Positions 27,754 to 36,935 of a stretch of 64,000 nucleotides of DNA are shown here, piece by piece. The DNA comes from Paraburkholderia phytofirmans PsJN (lineage in GTDB: Bacteria; Pseudomonadota; Gammaproteobacteria; Burkholderiales; Burkholderiaceae): assembly GCF_000020125.1 (NCBI RefSeq), contig NC_010676.1, forward strand, positions 248,001 through 312,000. The letters run 5' to 3'. Position 1 is the first letter of the stretch; each line of letters starts with the position of its first letter. Under the pieces are notes generated by a model, which had not been told where the DNA came from, searched no databases, and saw nothing but the letters and a program-made list of their open reading frames with translations. Position numbers and translations under genes: made by a program.

Positions 27754-28082
27754 GGGGGCTTTAGCGGTCTTGTTTTTACTGATCGAGCGCTGTTCTCGGA
27801 TTGTTGTAGGTTTGGCGGCACAGAAGCGTGGTTGATGTGCCGCTGTTTTACTACACCATGGAACTGATTCTTCTCGACCGCGCACCGCAACTTTATGACA
27901 ACGACACTGCCGAAGCGCGGCGGCGGTTCTCGGTCGCCCGACGTCTGACCGGTCGTCGGTAATGTCGTCTTCCAAAGCTGCCTCAGGCCCTGTCGATGTC
28001 CAGGCATGCGGGTTGCGGCATAGGGTGCTCAACCGCTGCAACCAGCTGCGTTGCAGTCAACCCTATGGCCGAGGAGATCGAC
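27754..28082. other. Intergenic region, no gene recognised
   Basis: 329 bp between the LivK-like gene and the hemerythrin gene. I see no gene or convincing terminator. Confidence 0.4.
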
Positions 28083-28619
28083 ATGGAAACCACCAAGCAG
28101 GACAAAACGGAAACGGGCTCGGGCGCGCCCGATGCACTGGCTTTTCTCGAGGCGGAGCATCGCGCAGTGGAGAAACTTTTCACGGCATTCGAGAAAGCGG
28201 CCGACGACGATCTTGAGGCGAAGTCGGCACTGGCGCAGCGTGCCTGCGAAGAGCTTTCCATTCATACGATGCTCGAAGAGGAACTGCTTTATCCGGCCGC
28301 ACAGGAAGCATTACCGGACAGCGACGCGATAGACGTCGAGGAAGCGTATATCGAACATTTCCTCGTCAAGACCTTGATCGCCAAATTTGAAACCATGAAG
28401 GCGGGTGACAAGGGCTTCGATGCGACCTTCAAAGTGATGAGCGAGATGGTGGGTCATCATGTCGAGGAAGAAGAAGAGGAACTCTTTCCGGAGCTGCGCA
28501 AGACTCCTTGCGATCTCCGCGCACTCGGTGAAAAAATGGCGAAGCGAAAGGCCGAACTGCAGGGTAAGCTCGACGCGGCAGGTAGCAAACTGGTGGGCGA
28601 CAAGACACTCGCCGGCTAA
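28083..28619 (+). CDS. Hemerythrin domain protein
   Basis: A 178-residue four-helix hemerythrin. Di-iron ligands are visible in order: EAEHRAVEKLF, SIHTMLEEELLYP, YIEHFLVKTLI, GHHVEEEEEELFPEL. These bind O2 or NO, or act in iron and redox stress. The ATG at 28083 has GAGGAG eight bases upstream; an in-frame ATG at 28065 is an alternative. A Lys/Ala-rich coiled tail follows the domain. Confidence 0.88.
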   Translation: METTKQDKTETGSGAPDALAFLEAEHRAVEKLFTAFEKAADDDLEAKSALAQRACEELSIHTMLEEELLYPAAQEALPDSDAIDVEEAYIEHFLVKTLIAKFETMKAGDKGFDATFKVMSEMVGHHVEEEEEELFPELRKTPCDLRALGEKMAKRKAELQGKLDAAGSKLVGDKTLAG

Positions 28620-29857
28620 ATGAAGAAACGCGATAGCCGTCGCGTCTGCCAACCAAAGTGGTACTTATGACCGTCGAGCAGCGACTTCGCAGCATGCGCA
28701 AGACGTTGCTCGACATATTCCTGTGGCACGACTACGCTCAGGACGAGAGTGCTGTGCTTTTTCCACTGGAAAAGCCTGCGCTAACTTGACATTGCCCAGC
28801 AAAACGATGCCCGTGGTAGAGCGATTTTCGTATTCTTCATTGCGAGATTTTACGGAACCGTCTCAGCAATGCAGCGGTCCCGGCTAGGCCACCGCCACGA
28901 GGTTGGCCGCGTCGTCCAATTCGTGACGATACCCGCAGCCTGCAAAGAGCGGCGGTAACGCGTGGGGTCGTCATGTCTGTACAGATAACACCAACAACCG
29001 GCTTTTATTCACCTCCGTCACGGCGGTTCGGATGGCATGTCGACTGCATATGTTCGAAGCTATTTTGACTGGTGAGACTTCAAGCTAGGACTTCACTTGT
29101 TACGTTGTCGCTGCAGACAGGGAAGAAAGTCACCGGTCCGGAAATAATATGAAATGACAAAGGGGAGAAGTATCTAGAGTTTGCGCGTTTAGACGTCCGT
29201 TTAGTCAAACCGTGGACTTGATCGCATTCAAGTCGTGAATGGTTATGTGACGTAAAGAAATGACCTGGTGTCATTATCTATAAATTCGCAATACGAATCG
29301 CTGGGCGCCGTGATGGCTATCAGGACGGTGCTGAAATAACTCCTATGTTTCGCACAAAGGAGTCGTTCTCACTGTGACATAAAGTTCGGAGTTCAGAGCA
29401 TGGTATTGAATCGCTGCATCGAAGAGATGCGGAATTGAAGGGAAGATCGGTGGGCACGATGGACCGGTCCGTGCGTATGCTGGTCGGAAATGGTTTGGTT
29501 TGACTTCAGTCATACCGGTCCGAGCGACCCGGTTCAGCCGCACGCGCTCAAATCAGCGCCGCTATGTATGCGTTGAGGCATTGCAGGCACGAAGTACGTT
29601 GGCAATTTATATCTTCCTCCACGATGACGGTATGTGGTGCGTGTTTCCGCCCGATGCCGGGCGTCCGGTGATGAGCGTTTTATGACGCCCAGCCGAGCGA
29701 TCGACCAATAAAGCAGCTAAGGCCTGATTTGAACGAAGCACGAACGCGGTTCCCTGCTCGCGTCCTTGGTGGGCAGCGGTAACTATCCGAAAGGCAAGCA
29801 ACAATCCTGATTATTTTGAGAATTTACAAATCGCGATACTAGCGAAGGACTCCTCGC
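28620..29857. other. Gene-free, AT-richer 1.2-kb stretch (island left border candidate)
   Basis: No recognisable gene in 1238 bp. Small open frames (for example 28667-28789, 29500-29685 and its opposite 29607-29804) show no family features. Base composition falls visibly, most clearly between about 29,080 and 29,300 and just before 29,857. It separates ordinary chromosome genes from the catabolic island and may hold decayed ends of past insertions. No direct repeat or tRNA was recognised. Confidence 0.5.
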
Positions 29858-31399
29858 ATGTCGATGGCACTTGAGCTTGTTGGAATCCATAAGTCGTTTG
29901 ATGGATTCATTGCGCTGAGCGATGCGCAGTTTGATGTCAGGTGGGGCGAACTGCACGCGCTACTCGGAGAGAACGGCGCGGGCAAGTCTACCCTGATGAA
30001 TGTTGCTGCGGGTCTCTATGCGCCGGAGACGGGCACCATTTCAGTAGGTGGTCAGCCTGTGCGACTGAGTGGACCCGGCGACGCAGCTCGTATCGGTATC
30101 GGAATGGTTCATCAGCATTTCAAGCTGGTGTCCCGTTTTACCGTCGCCGAGAACATCCTGCTGGGCATCTCAATGGGCGGCGCGCAGCCGAGATACGGCA
30201 AGCGACTCGCAAAGGTACGTGAGGCGATCTGTTCGCAGTGCGCGACTCTCGGATTCGAAATTGATCCGGACCGACGCATTTCTCAATTGTCGGTGGCCGA
30301 ACAGCAGCGTGTCGAGATACTGAAGGTGCTACTGGCCGGCGCACGCATTCTCGTGCTTGATGAGCCGACTGCCGTGCTCACCGGTCAGGAAGCCGCGAGA
30401 TTGCTCGAAACCATGCGTCTGCTCGCATCAAAGGGTTCAGCCGTCGTACTGGTCACGCACAAGATGGCCGATGTCCGACGTTACGCCGATCGCGTCACAG
30501 TGATGCGGTCTGGTCGCACGGTTAACACATTCAGACCATCCGAGATGTCGCAGGCGGAGGTGGTGCGCCTTGCGGTGGGCGAGGTCGTGGCACCGGAGAA
30601 GCCGTCGATTGATGCTGCCAATAGAGACCGTGCCGAACCGCGACTTCTTCTACGGGGAGTGCGCAGCGCAGCCTCACGAACCGGCACCCGGCAGGGGTTG
30701 CCGGCGCTCGACGGCGTGGACCTGACAGTGCACGCGGGCGAGATCTACGGGCTTGCCGGGGTGGGAGGAAACGGTCAGAGCGAACTGATGCAGGCGATCA
30801 TGGGCCTGCTGCCACTGGACGAAGGCACCATGGTGATCGAAGGCGCAGGAGACCTGCGCCGCGCCAGCTCTGTTGATCGGCGCGACATGGGCATCGCCTG
30901 CATTCCCGCCGACCGGCAGACTTTTGCGTTAGCCGGGCTGCTTTCGGTGGTCGAAAACTTTGCCATCGGGCAGGTTCATGCAGGCCACTACGGCAACCCC
31001 TTGTGGCTTGACTATCGGCGCATGGAGGCGGATGCCGCCAAAGCGGTCAAACATTTTGATGTGCTCGGCGTGCGCTCGCTACGCCAGAGTGTCTCGCTAC
31101 TTTCAGGTGGCAACGCGCAAAAGCTGGTGATTGCGCGCGAATTCAGCCGCCGGCCCAGAGTCGTCCTTGCGCATAGCCCCAGTAGGGGACTGGATGTACG
31201 CGCGAGCGCCCAAGTCCATGCGCGGCTTCGTGCCGCTCGTGATGAAGGTGCCGCCGTGCTGATCATCAGCGAAGACCTCGACGAAGTACTGGCGCTTGCC
31301 GACCGCGCCGGCGTCATGGTGCGTGGACGCATCGTCGGCAACTTCAGCGCACCCGTGGACCGACAGGCTATCGGTCAAGCGATGGTCGCTCACTCCTGA
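29858..31399 (+). CDS. BMP-type (nucleoside-like) ABC transporter, double ATPase
   Basis: A 513-residue protein with two ATPase domains in tandem, as in NupO/YufO and sugar importers. Domain 1 has Walker A GENGAGKST, the Q-loop region MVHQHFKL and Walker B LVLDEPTAVLT. Domain 2 has a modified Walker A (GVGGNGQSEL), signature LSGGNAQK and a weak Walker B (VVLAHSPSRGLD), a known feature of this family's second domain. First gene of a four-gene importer unit; the first permease gene starts 24 bp downstream. Confidence 0.92.
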   Translation: MSMALELVGIHKSFDGFIALSDAQFDVRWGELHALLGENGAGKSTLMNVAAGLYAPETGTISVGGQPVRLSGPGDAARIGIGMVHQHFKLVSRFTVAENILLGISMGGAQPRYGKRLAKVREAICSQCATLGFEIDPDRRISQLSVAEQQRVEILKVLLAGARILVLDEPTAVLTGQEAARLLETMRLLASKGSAVVLVTHKMADVRRYADRVTVMRSGRTVNTFRPSEMSQAEVVRLAVGEVVAPEKPSIDAANRDRAEPRLLLRGVRSAASRTGTRQGLPALDGVDLTVHAGEIYGLAGVGGNGQSELMQAIMGLLPLDEGTMVIEGAGDLRRASSVDRRDMGIACIPADRQTFALAGLLSVVENFAIGQVHAGHYGNPLWLDYRRMEADAAKAVKHFDVLGVRSLRQSVSLLSGGNAQKLVIAREFSRRPRVVLAHSPSRGLDVRASAQVHARLRAARDEGAAVLIISEDLDEVLALADRAGVMVRGRIVGNFSAPVDRQAIGQAMVAHS

Positions 31400-31423
31400 T
31401 GACCCCTGCAACCTGGAGCATCT

Positions 31424-32617
31424 ATGACCAATACCGTACCGTCCAACCAGACGGAGGTCCGCATGCCAGACTCCGCGCTCGACGGCGAATCTTCGACCTC
31501 GTTTGCCTCACTCGAGGCTACCCCCACTCCTCGGCGTGCATGCCGCACATCGCTGCTGGCGCGGCGTTATGCGCTTGAGCTGCGCCAGGAGACTCCACGG
31601 CGCAAACAGGCCGTTGTGCTTGCCTTTTCAGTCACGGTGGGACTGGCCGTCTGTGTTGCGATCTTGATGACCGCGGGCATCTCGGCCAGTGACCTGTTTA
31701 ATGAATTTATCGTGGAGACGTTAGGCGACGCCGACAACTTTCGGGCTGTCCTCTTTCAGGCGGCGCCGATGGTGATGGTAGGCCTTGCGGCCGCGCTGTC
31801 TTTTCGGGCCAAGTTCTGGAACCTTGGTCTGGAAGGCCAGATGGTGTGGGGCGCCATTGGCGCGACCGCGGTTGCGCTAGCGGATGCCGGTACACCCGAG
31901 ACGCGACTGTGGCTGATGGGCGCCGCAGCGCTGGTTTGCGGTGCGCTATGGACTGTGTTGCCGCTGCTGCTCAGGATGCGCCTAGGCATCAGCGAAATCA
32001 TTTCCACACTCATGCTTAACTACGTTGCGGCCAACCTTCTGTTGAATCTGGTCTATGGCCAATGGAAAGACCCTAGAGATTCGTTTCCTCATTCGCGCAA
32101 CTTCCTGGCAGCGGAGCGTCTTCCCAGCATTGCCAGCGGATACAGCAGCGCAATCTTGCTGGCTGTGTTGTTCGCACTAGCCGCCTGGTGGTTCCTGCAT
32201 CGCAGCCGGGCTGGCATATACGTGCGATTCGTGAACGTCAATGCGCGTGCGGCGGAGGCGATGGGCGTACCCGTGCGCAACGTCGTAGCCGGTGTCGTGC
32301 TGCTCTCGGGTGCACTCGCGGGTTTTGCCGGATTTACGGTAACCGCGGCGCAGGCTGGGCGGCTCACGCAAGATTTCTACAGTGGCTACGGATTCTCGGG
32401 AATCCTTATCGCATTCCTCGCGCGCAACAACCCGATCGCCGCCAGCGTGGTCGCGCTGCTGGTGGCTGCGTTGTTTGTCACCGGCCGCAGCCTGCAGGTG
32501 TTGTACCAGATACCGTTTTCGATGGTGCAACTCATCCAGGCGATTCTCGTCATTGTCGTTGCGGCATCGGACTTCTTCACCCGTTACCGCCTGTCGCCCG
32601 TGGGAGTAGCCGAATGA
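31424..32617 (+). CDS. BMP-type ABC transporter permease 1
   Basis: A 397-residue inner-membrane permease of the NupP type. A hydrophilic N-terminal tail of about 60 residues precedes 8-10 helices. The coupling region GAALSFRAKFWNLGLEGQMVWGA-like segment (ending NLGLEGQ) is the family hallmark. It pairs with the next permease, whose ATG overlaps this stop (ATGA). Confidence 0.92.
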   Translation: MTNTVPSNQTEVRMPDSALDGESSTSFASLEATPTPRRACRTSLLARRYALELRQETPRRKQAVVLAFSVTVGLAVCVAILMTAGISASDLFNEFIVETLGDADNFRAVLFQAAPMVMVGLAAALSFRAKFWNLGLEGQMVWGAIGATAVALADAGTPETRLWLMGAAALVCGALWTVLPLLLRMRLGISEIISTLMLNYVAANLLLNLVYGQWKDPRDSFPHSRNFLAAERLPSIASGYSSAILLAVLFALAAWWFLHRSRAGIYVRFVNVNARAAEAMGVPVRNVVAGVVLLSGALAGFAGFTVTAAQAGRLTQDFYSGYGFSGILIAFLARNNPIAASVVALLVAALFVTGRSLQVLYQIPFSMVQLIQAILVIVVAASDFFTRYRLSPVGVAE

Positions 32618-33540
32618 ACCTGCTCTTCAGCTGGATTGGAAATGTACCGGACGCTGCCGTGCCCTTCGCTCTGGCCGCTCTCGGCCTGATTGTGAGCGAG
32701 CGTGCCGGAGTACTTTCGCTCGGTGCCGAAGGCATCATGCTGGTTGGTGCGTTGGCCGGCATCGGCACTCAACTTACTGTCCATAATGCCGGTATTGCAC
32801 TGCTCATGTCGATGATCGCCGGTGGGGCAATCTCGGTCCTGTTCGCCGTGATGGTGGTGTGGTTGCGTGTCAATCAGGTGATTGCGGGATTGGCGCTCGT
32901 GTTCTTTTGCCAGGGCCTGACCAGTCTGCTGGGCACGTTAGCAGGGTGGATCAATCGGCCGGTCTCTGGCCTGCAACCGATTGCACTTGGGCCGGTGGCC
33001 CGTCTCCCTCTAGTCGGCTCCCTTTTCAACCAGAATCTGGTGGTCTACTTGACGCCGCTGATTTTCGCGGTCGTGACCTGGTATTTAAATCGTACGGTTG
33101 GTGGGCTACGCCTGCGCTCCGTCGGAGAGAGCCCGCCGGCGGCGGACGCCGCCGGCGTGGCGGTGCTGCGCGTCCGGTTTCTGGCCATCATGGCAGGGTC
33201 CACTTTGGTGGGACTTGCTGGCGGATACATCTCCGTGGCGGGTACGCATATGTGGATCGCCGATATGACGGGAGGGCGCGGATGGATTGCAGTGGCACTC
33301 GTGATTTTTGCCCGCTGGTCGCCAGGTCGTGCCCTGATTGGCGCTCTGCTGTTCGGCGGGATCGAGGCACTCATACCGCAGATGGCGGCCGCCGGCATCA
33401 GTATGCCCCAGTACTATGTGCTTTGCGCGCCATACCTGATCACCCTTGCCGTGATGATCCAGGGGGCTATCGTGCGCCGCGGCAGCGATGAAACGCCATG
33501 CGCCCTCGGAGAACCCTATGTTCGCGAGGAACGACGCTGA
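32614..33540 (+). CDS. BMP-type ABC transporter permease 2
   Basis: A 308-residue permease of the NupQ type. It opens with helices rich in Leu and Ala and the SERAGVLSLGAEGIMLVGA coupling motif. A C-terminal hydrophilic tail ends in EERR. Translation is coupled to permease 1 by an ATGA overlap. With the double ATPase and the binding protein it completes an importer typical of nucleosides or nucleobases. Confidence 0.92.
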   Translation: MNLLFSWIGNVPDAAVPFALAALGLIVSERAGVLSLGAEGIMLVGALAGIGTQLTVHNAGIALLMSMIAGGAISVLFAVMVVWLRVNQVIAGLALVFFCQGLTSLLGTLAGWINRPVSGLQPIALGPVARLPLVGSLFNQNLVVYLTPLIFAVVTWYLNRTVGGLRLRSVGESPPAADAAGVAVLRVRFLAIMAGSTLVGLAGGYISVAGTHMWIADMTGGRGWIAVALVIFARWSPGRALIGALLFGGIEALIPQMAAAGISMPQYYVLCAPYLITLAVMIQGAIVRRGSDETPCALGEPYVREERR

Positions 33541-33718
33541 GCTTGCGGATCCAGAACGTAGCCGGTCCAGTGTTCGATATGCGGGCGGTTGGCGAGACAA
33601 CAGCGACCGGGGCAATCGGCAGTCCCTTGTCGTTGGCTGTAGGGATTTGAATTTCCGCCACTCGATCTCTCACTCGATTAATACATCGTATTCCTAATGT
33701 TATTTAAAAAGGCAATGT

Positions 33719-34801
33719 ATGAACTCTCGATTTCTATTGGTTGCGATGTCGATGGCTTGCTGTGGCGTTGCCACGACGGCGTATGCAGACGGCTTTACCC
33801 TGAAAGCAAAACCAAAGATCGCCATGGTGTACTTCAGCTCGAAGAATGACGCCGGATGGACTCAATCATTCGACGAAGCAAGAGTCAGAATGGAAGCGGC
33901 GCTTGGCGAGAAGATTCCCTACGTCGAAAGTATCCCCGAAGATGCTGCCGTTGTCGTGCCCGCTGTTGAGCAACTTATCAAGCGTGGAAATAACATCATT
34001 ATCGGCACTGCGTTCGGCTACTCCGATGCGTTCAAGGATCTCGCAAAACGTCACCCCGATGTCGCGTTCCTGGATGCAGCAGGTACAACCAATGGCCCTA
34101 ATCTCGAGTCCTTTTACGGCCGTACCTACGAGAGTCAGTATCTTTGTGGCATGGCGGCGGCAGCGGTGTCCAAGACCGGCAAGTTGGGTTTCGTCGCTGC
34201 CCACCCATTCGGAGTCGTTAACTGGACCATCAACGCGTATGAACTGGGCGCGCGGAAGGTCAATCCCAATGCGGTGCTCACGGTCGTTTACACCGGCGCG
34301 TGGGATGATCCGGTGAAGGAACGCGCAGCGGCGACCGCCCTGATAGACCAAGGAGACGACGTGCTGGGCGCGCACACCGATTCCCCGACAGTTCAACTCG
34401 TTGCACAGGAGCGCGGAGTTTACGCGACTGGGCACCACAGAGACATGAGACAGTATGCCCCCAAGTCAACCGTTTGCTCTTCCGTGTGGGTATGGGACAA
34501 ATTCCTGATCCCAGAAATCCGCAAAATCGAAGCGGGCAACTGGCAGCCGGCACCGTATGGCGCCTTTATCGAAATGAAGGATGGGGGAACCGATATTGCC
34601 GGATCCGGCAACGCCGTACCTGCCGACAAGCAGGCACTAATCAAGGCTGAGCGTGATGCCATCATCAAGGGCAAGCAGATCTACGCGGGTCCCCTCAGTG
34701 ACCGCGATGGCCAACTGCGCGTGTCCGCAGGTCAGGTGCTCTCTGACAAAGATCTCTGGAAAATGGAGTGGTTCGTCAAGGGCGTCATTACCCAGAAATA
34801 G
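33719..34801 (+). CDS. BMP-family substrate-binding lipoprotein-like/periplasmic protein
   Basis: A 360-residue BMP/PnrA-fold binding protein with a signal peptide (MNSRFLLVAMSMACCGVA, cleavage near AYAD). Family segments include KIAMVYFSSKNDAGWTQSFD, IIGTAFGYSDAFKDLAKRHPDV and YGRTYESQYLCGMAA. BMP proteins bind nucleosides, nucleobases or related heterocycles. Fourth gene of the importer (178 bp after permease 2). The link to a pyrimidine-type pathway downstream fits this ligand class. Confidence 0.9.
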   Translation: MNSRFLLVAMSMACCGVATTAYADGFTLKAKPKIAMVYFSSKNDAGWTQSFDEARVRMEAALGEKIPYVESIPEDAAVVVPAVEQLIKRGNNIIIGTAFGYSDAFKDLAKRHPDVAFLDAAGTTNGPNLESFYGRTYESQYLCGMAAAAVSKTGKLGFVAAHPFGVVNWTINAYELGARKVNPNAVLTVVYTGAWDDPVKERAAATALIDQGDDVLGAHTDSPTVQLVAQERGVYATGHHRDMRQYAPKSTVCSSVWVWDKFLIPEIRKIEAGNWQPAPYGAFIEMKDGGTDIAGSGNAVPADKQALIKAERDAIIKGKQIYAGPLSDRDGQLRVSAGQVLSDKDLWKMEWFVKGVITQK

Positions 34802-34979
34802 CGCCAGTCGGCGGCATAAACATACTGCGAGAAGAGTTTTCCCTTCTGGTAGAGCTAAAGGGTACATCGCAGACGTCGATTGACGACGCGGACTCACTCG
34901 CACGTTTCTGTCTCCGTTAATACTCTTGAGCGAGTGTCCGCGAGATCGCCTGAATATTTCTTTCGGCAATAGGGATGCT

Positions 34980-35302
34980 ATGCAATCTCGAGCTGCCGTT
35001 GGATTTGAGCCAGGAAAGCCGCTGAAAATTGTCGAGATCGATGTCGAGCCGCCTCGCAAGGGCGAGGTGCTGGTGAAATTAGCACCCGTCCGTTTCAGCT
35101 TGTCACAGGCCGCCGGTGGTTAGGGGCGGACTTTGGTGGCGTTCAGGCACGCTCGCGGTTGCCCGGCATGGTCGAAGACGCGACGGCCGGAAAGATTCAA
35201 CTCGCGCCATTCGTAACACATACCCGGCCGCTTACCGGCATCAACGAAGCGTTTGACCTTATGCACGAGGGCAAGTCAATCCGCACCATTGTTCACTACT
35301 AG
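34980..35302 (+). pseudogene. frmA: frmA remnant (glutathione-dependent formaldehyde dehydrogenase), internal deletion
   Basis: Two ends of one gene are joined. Positions 34980 to about 35085 encode the N-terminus ([25 protein letters not shown]). From about 35087, in the next frame, follows the C-terminus ([57 protein letters not shown], stop at 35302). About 270 of some 370 codons, including both zinc sites, are missing. The first frame stops at 35123. It cannot be active; the host must use another copy. Directly upstream of gfa. Confidence 0.88.
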
Positions 35303-35324
35303 TACCCCAAGAAGGAGATGGACC

Positions 35325-35900
35325 ATGACCAGAGCAATTCATCTCTCCGTCGACCACGGCATCCAAAAAGGCGCAAGTGACTTCGGCGGAGGCACTTTAC
35401 GCTGTTCGTGCACCAATGATCCGGTAGAGGTGCACGTCGACACCCAGGTGTTGTACAACCACGCGTGTGGTTGTACTCAATGCTGGAAACCCGAGCACAC
35501 CCTGTCCTCGGTCGTGGGTGTAGTTCCGCGCGAGAAGGTGGCAGTTACGTCGCATCGCGAAAAACTGAAGGTGAGGGACGATACGGCACTGATTCAGCGC
35601 GACGCCCGCACTGCCTGCGGCACCCATCTGTACGGACGTATTGAAAACAAGGAGCGCGCTTTCTACGGGCTGGACTTCATTCAGACTGAACTGTCGACGG
35701 AGGCTGGCTGGGATGGTCCTGGCTTCGCGCCTTTCGTCTCGTCCATTATCGAAAGTGGCACCGCGCCTTCCTCCATGGTCGAAGTTCGTCAGACGCCACG
35801 CGAGAAGGGGCTGGAACCCTACGATTGTCTAAGTCCCGCCCTGATGGATATCCTGGCTGCTCATTCGGCCAAGGCCAAGAGCACCCACAGCGAGGCTTGA
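35325..35900 (+). CDS. gfa: Glutathione-dependent formaldehyde-activating enzyme
   Basis: A 191-residue Gfa protein. Zinc-binding Cys are visible in [27 protein letters not shown] and [11 protein letters not shown]; the C-terminal [12 protein letters not shown] and SSIIESG fit the family. It promotes or binds S-hydroxymethylglutathione formation from formaldehyde and glutathione. AAGGAG precedes the ATG at 35325. It sits between an frmA remnant and S-formylglutathione hydrolase, and upstream of demethylase-type oxygenases that would release formaldehyde. Confidence 0.92.
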   Translation: MTRAIHLSVDHGIQKGASDFGGGTLRCSCTNDPVEVHVDTQVLYNHACGCTQCWKPEHTLSSVVGVVPREKVAVTSHREKLKVRDDTALIQRDARTACGTHLYGRIENKERAFYGLDFIQTELSTEAGWDGPGFAPFVSSIIESGTAPSSMVEVRQTPREKGLEPYDCLSPALMDILAAHSAKAKSTHSEA

Positions 35901-35902
35901 TT

Positions 35903-36733
35903 ATGGAACGCATCGAGCAGCACGCCAGCTACGGCGGCTACCAGGAAGTCTGGAAACACGCTTCGTCGACCCTTGGCTGCGAGATGAGGTTTGGTCTCTA
36001 CCTGCCTAATGCGGCCTTGCGCGGTCAGAAGTGCCCGGTTCTGTATTGGCTTTCCGGCCTCACCTGCACCGAGCAAAACTTCATCACCAAGGCGGGCGCC
36101 CAGCGTTACGCCGCTGAACACGGCCTCATTATCGTCGCGCCGGATACCAGCCCACGCGGCGACGATGTGCCCGACGACCCGGGTTACGACCTCGGCAAGG
36201 GAGCGAGTTTCTACATCAACGCTGCGCAGGAGCCGTGGGCGACACATTACCGCATGTATGACTACGTGGTCGACGAGTTACCGGCGCTAGTCGAGGCCGA
36301 ATTCCCAGCCAACGGCGCGCGTGCAATCAGCGGGCACTCGATGGGCGGGCACGGCGCATTGACAATTGCACTACGCAACCCAGGCCGCTACCGAAGTGTG
36401 TCGGCTTTCTCGCCGATCGTCGCGCCAACCGAGGTGCCGTGGGGCAGGAAGGCATTCAGGGCTTACCTGGGCGAAGATCGTGAAGTGTGGAAGCAGTATG
36501 ACACGGTGGAACTGTTGAAGAGCGCAGTCGAGCGCTTGCCATTGCTGGTGGATCAAGGCGAGGGCGACGAGTTCCTTGAGGAGCAGTTGAAACCGCAATT
36601 GCTTCGCGCGGCTTGCGAGGCGGCGGCCCATCCGCTGCGACTAAATTTGCGCCCTGGCTACGACCATAGCTATTACTTCATAAGCAATTTCATCGGCGAG
36701 CATATCGCGCACCACGCAGGAGCATTGCGTTGA
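35903..36733 (+). CDS. fghA: S-formylglutathione hydrolase
   Basis: A 276-residue alpha/beta hydrolase (esterase D family). The nucleophile is in ISGHSMGGHGAL, with Asp and His of the triad in DQGEGDEF and GYDHSYYF. LSGLTCTEQNFITKAG is diagnostic. It hydrolyses S-formylglutathione to formate and glutathione, the last step of glutathione-linked formaldehyde oxidation. It begins two bases after the gfa stop, so the two are co-transcribed. Confidence 0.94.
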   Translation: MERIEQHASYGGYQEVWKHASSTLGCEMRFGLYLPNAALRGQKCPVLYWLSGLTCTEQNFITKAGAQRYAAEHGLIIVAPDTSPRGDDVPDDPGYDLGKGASFYINAAQEPWATHYRMYDYVVDELPALVEAEFPANGARAISGHSMGGHGALTIALRNPGRYRSVSAFSPIVAPTEVPWGRKAFRAYLGEDREVWKQYDTVELLKSAVERLPLLVDQGEGDEFLEEQLKPQLLRAACEAAAHPLRLNLRPGYDHSYYFISNFIGEHIAHHAGALR

Positions 36734-36935
36734 CTGGTCGACCACAGAGCGCCTTGGCGTTTTGACCGAGCGGGTAGTGGCGACCGTTTTACGATGTGTG
36801 GGTGCCACTACTCATTGACGCGATTGATGCTGGTGAGGTGCAGCAACGGACCCGCTGCAATTTCAATCGGCGTGCTGGCCCGGCTGACTGATCATGTTCG
36901 ATGTGTGGCCTGATCAATGAAAAAGGCGCACCAAC

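Noticed and set aside
28667..28789. 40-codon open frame after the hemerythrin gene
   Set aside because: Short, without ribosome site or recognisable family; could be a remnant but no support.
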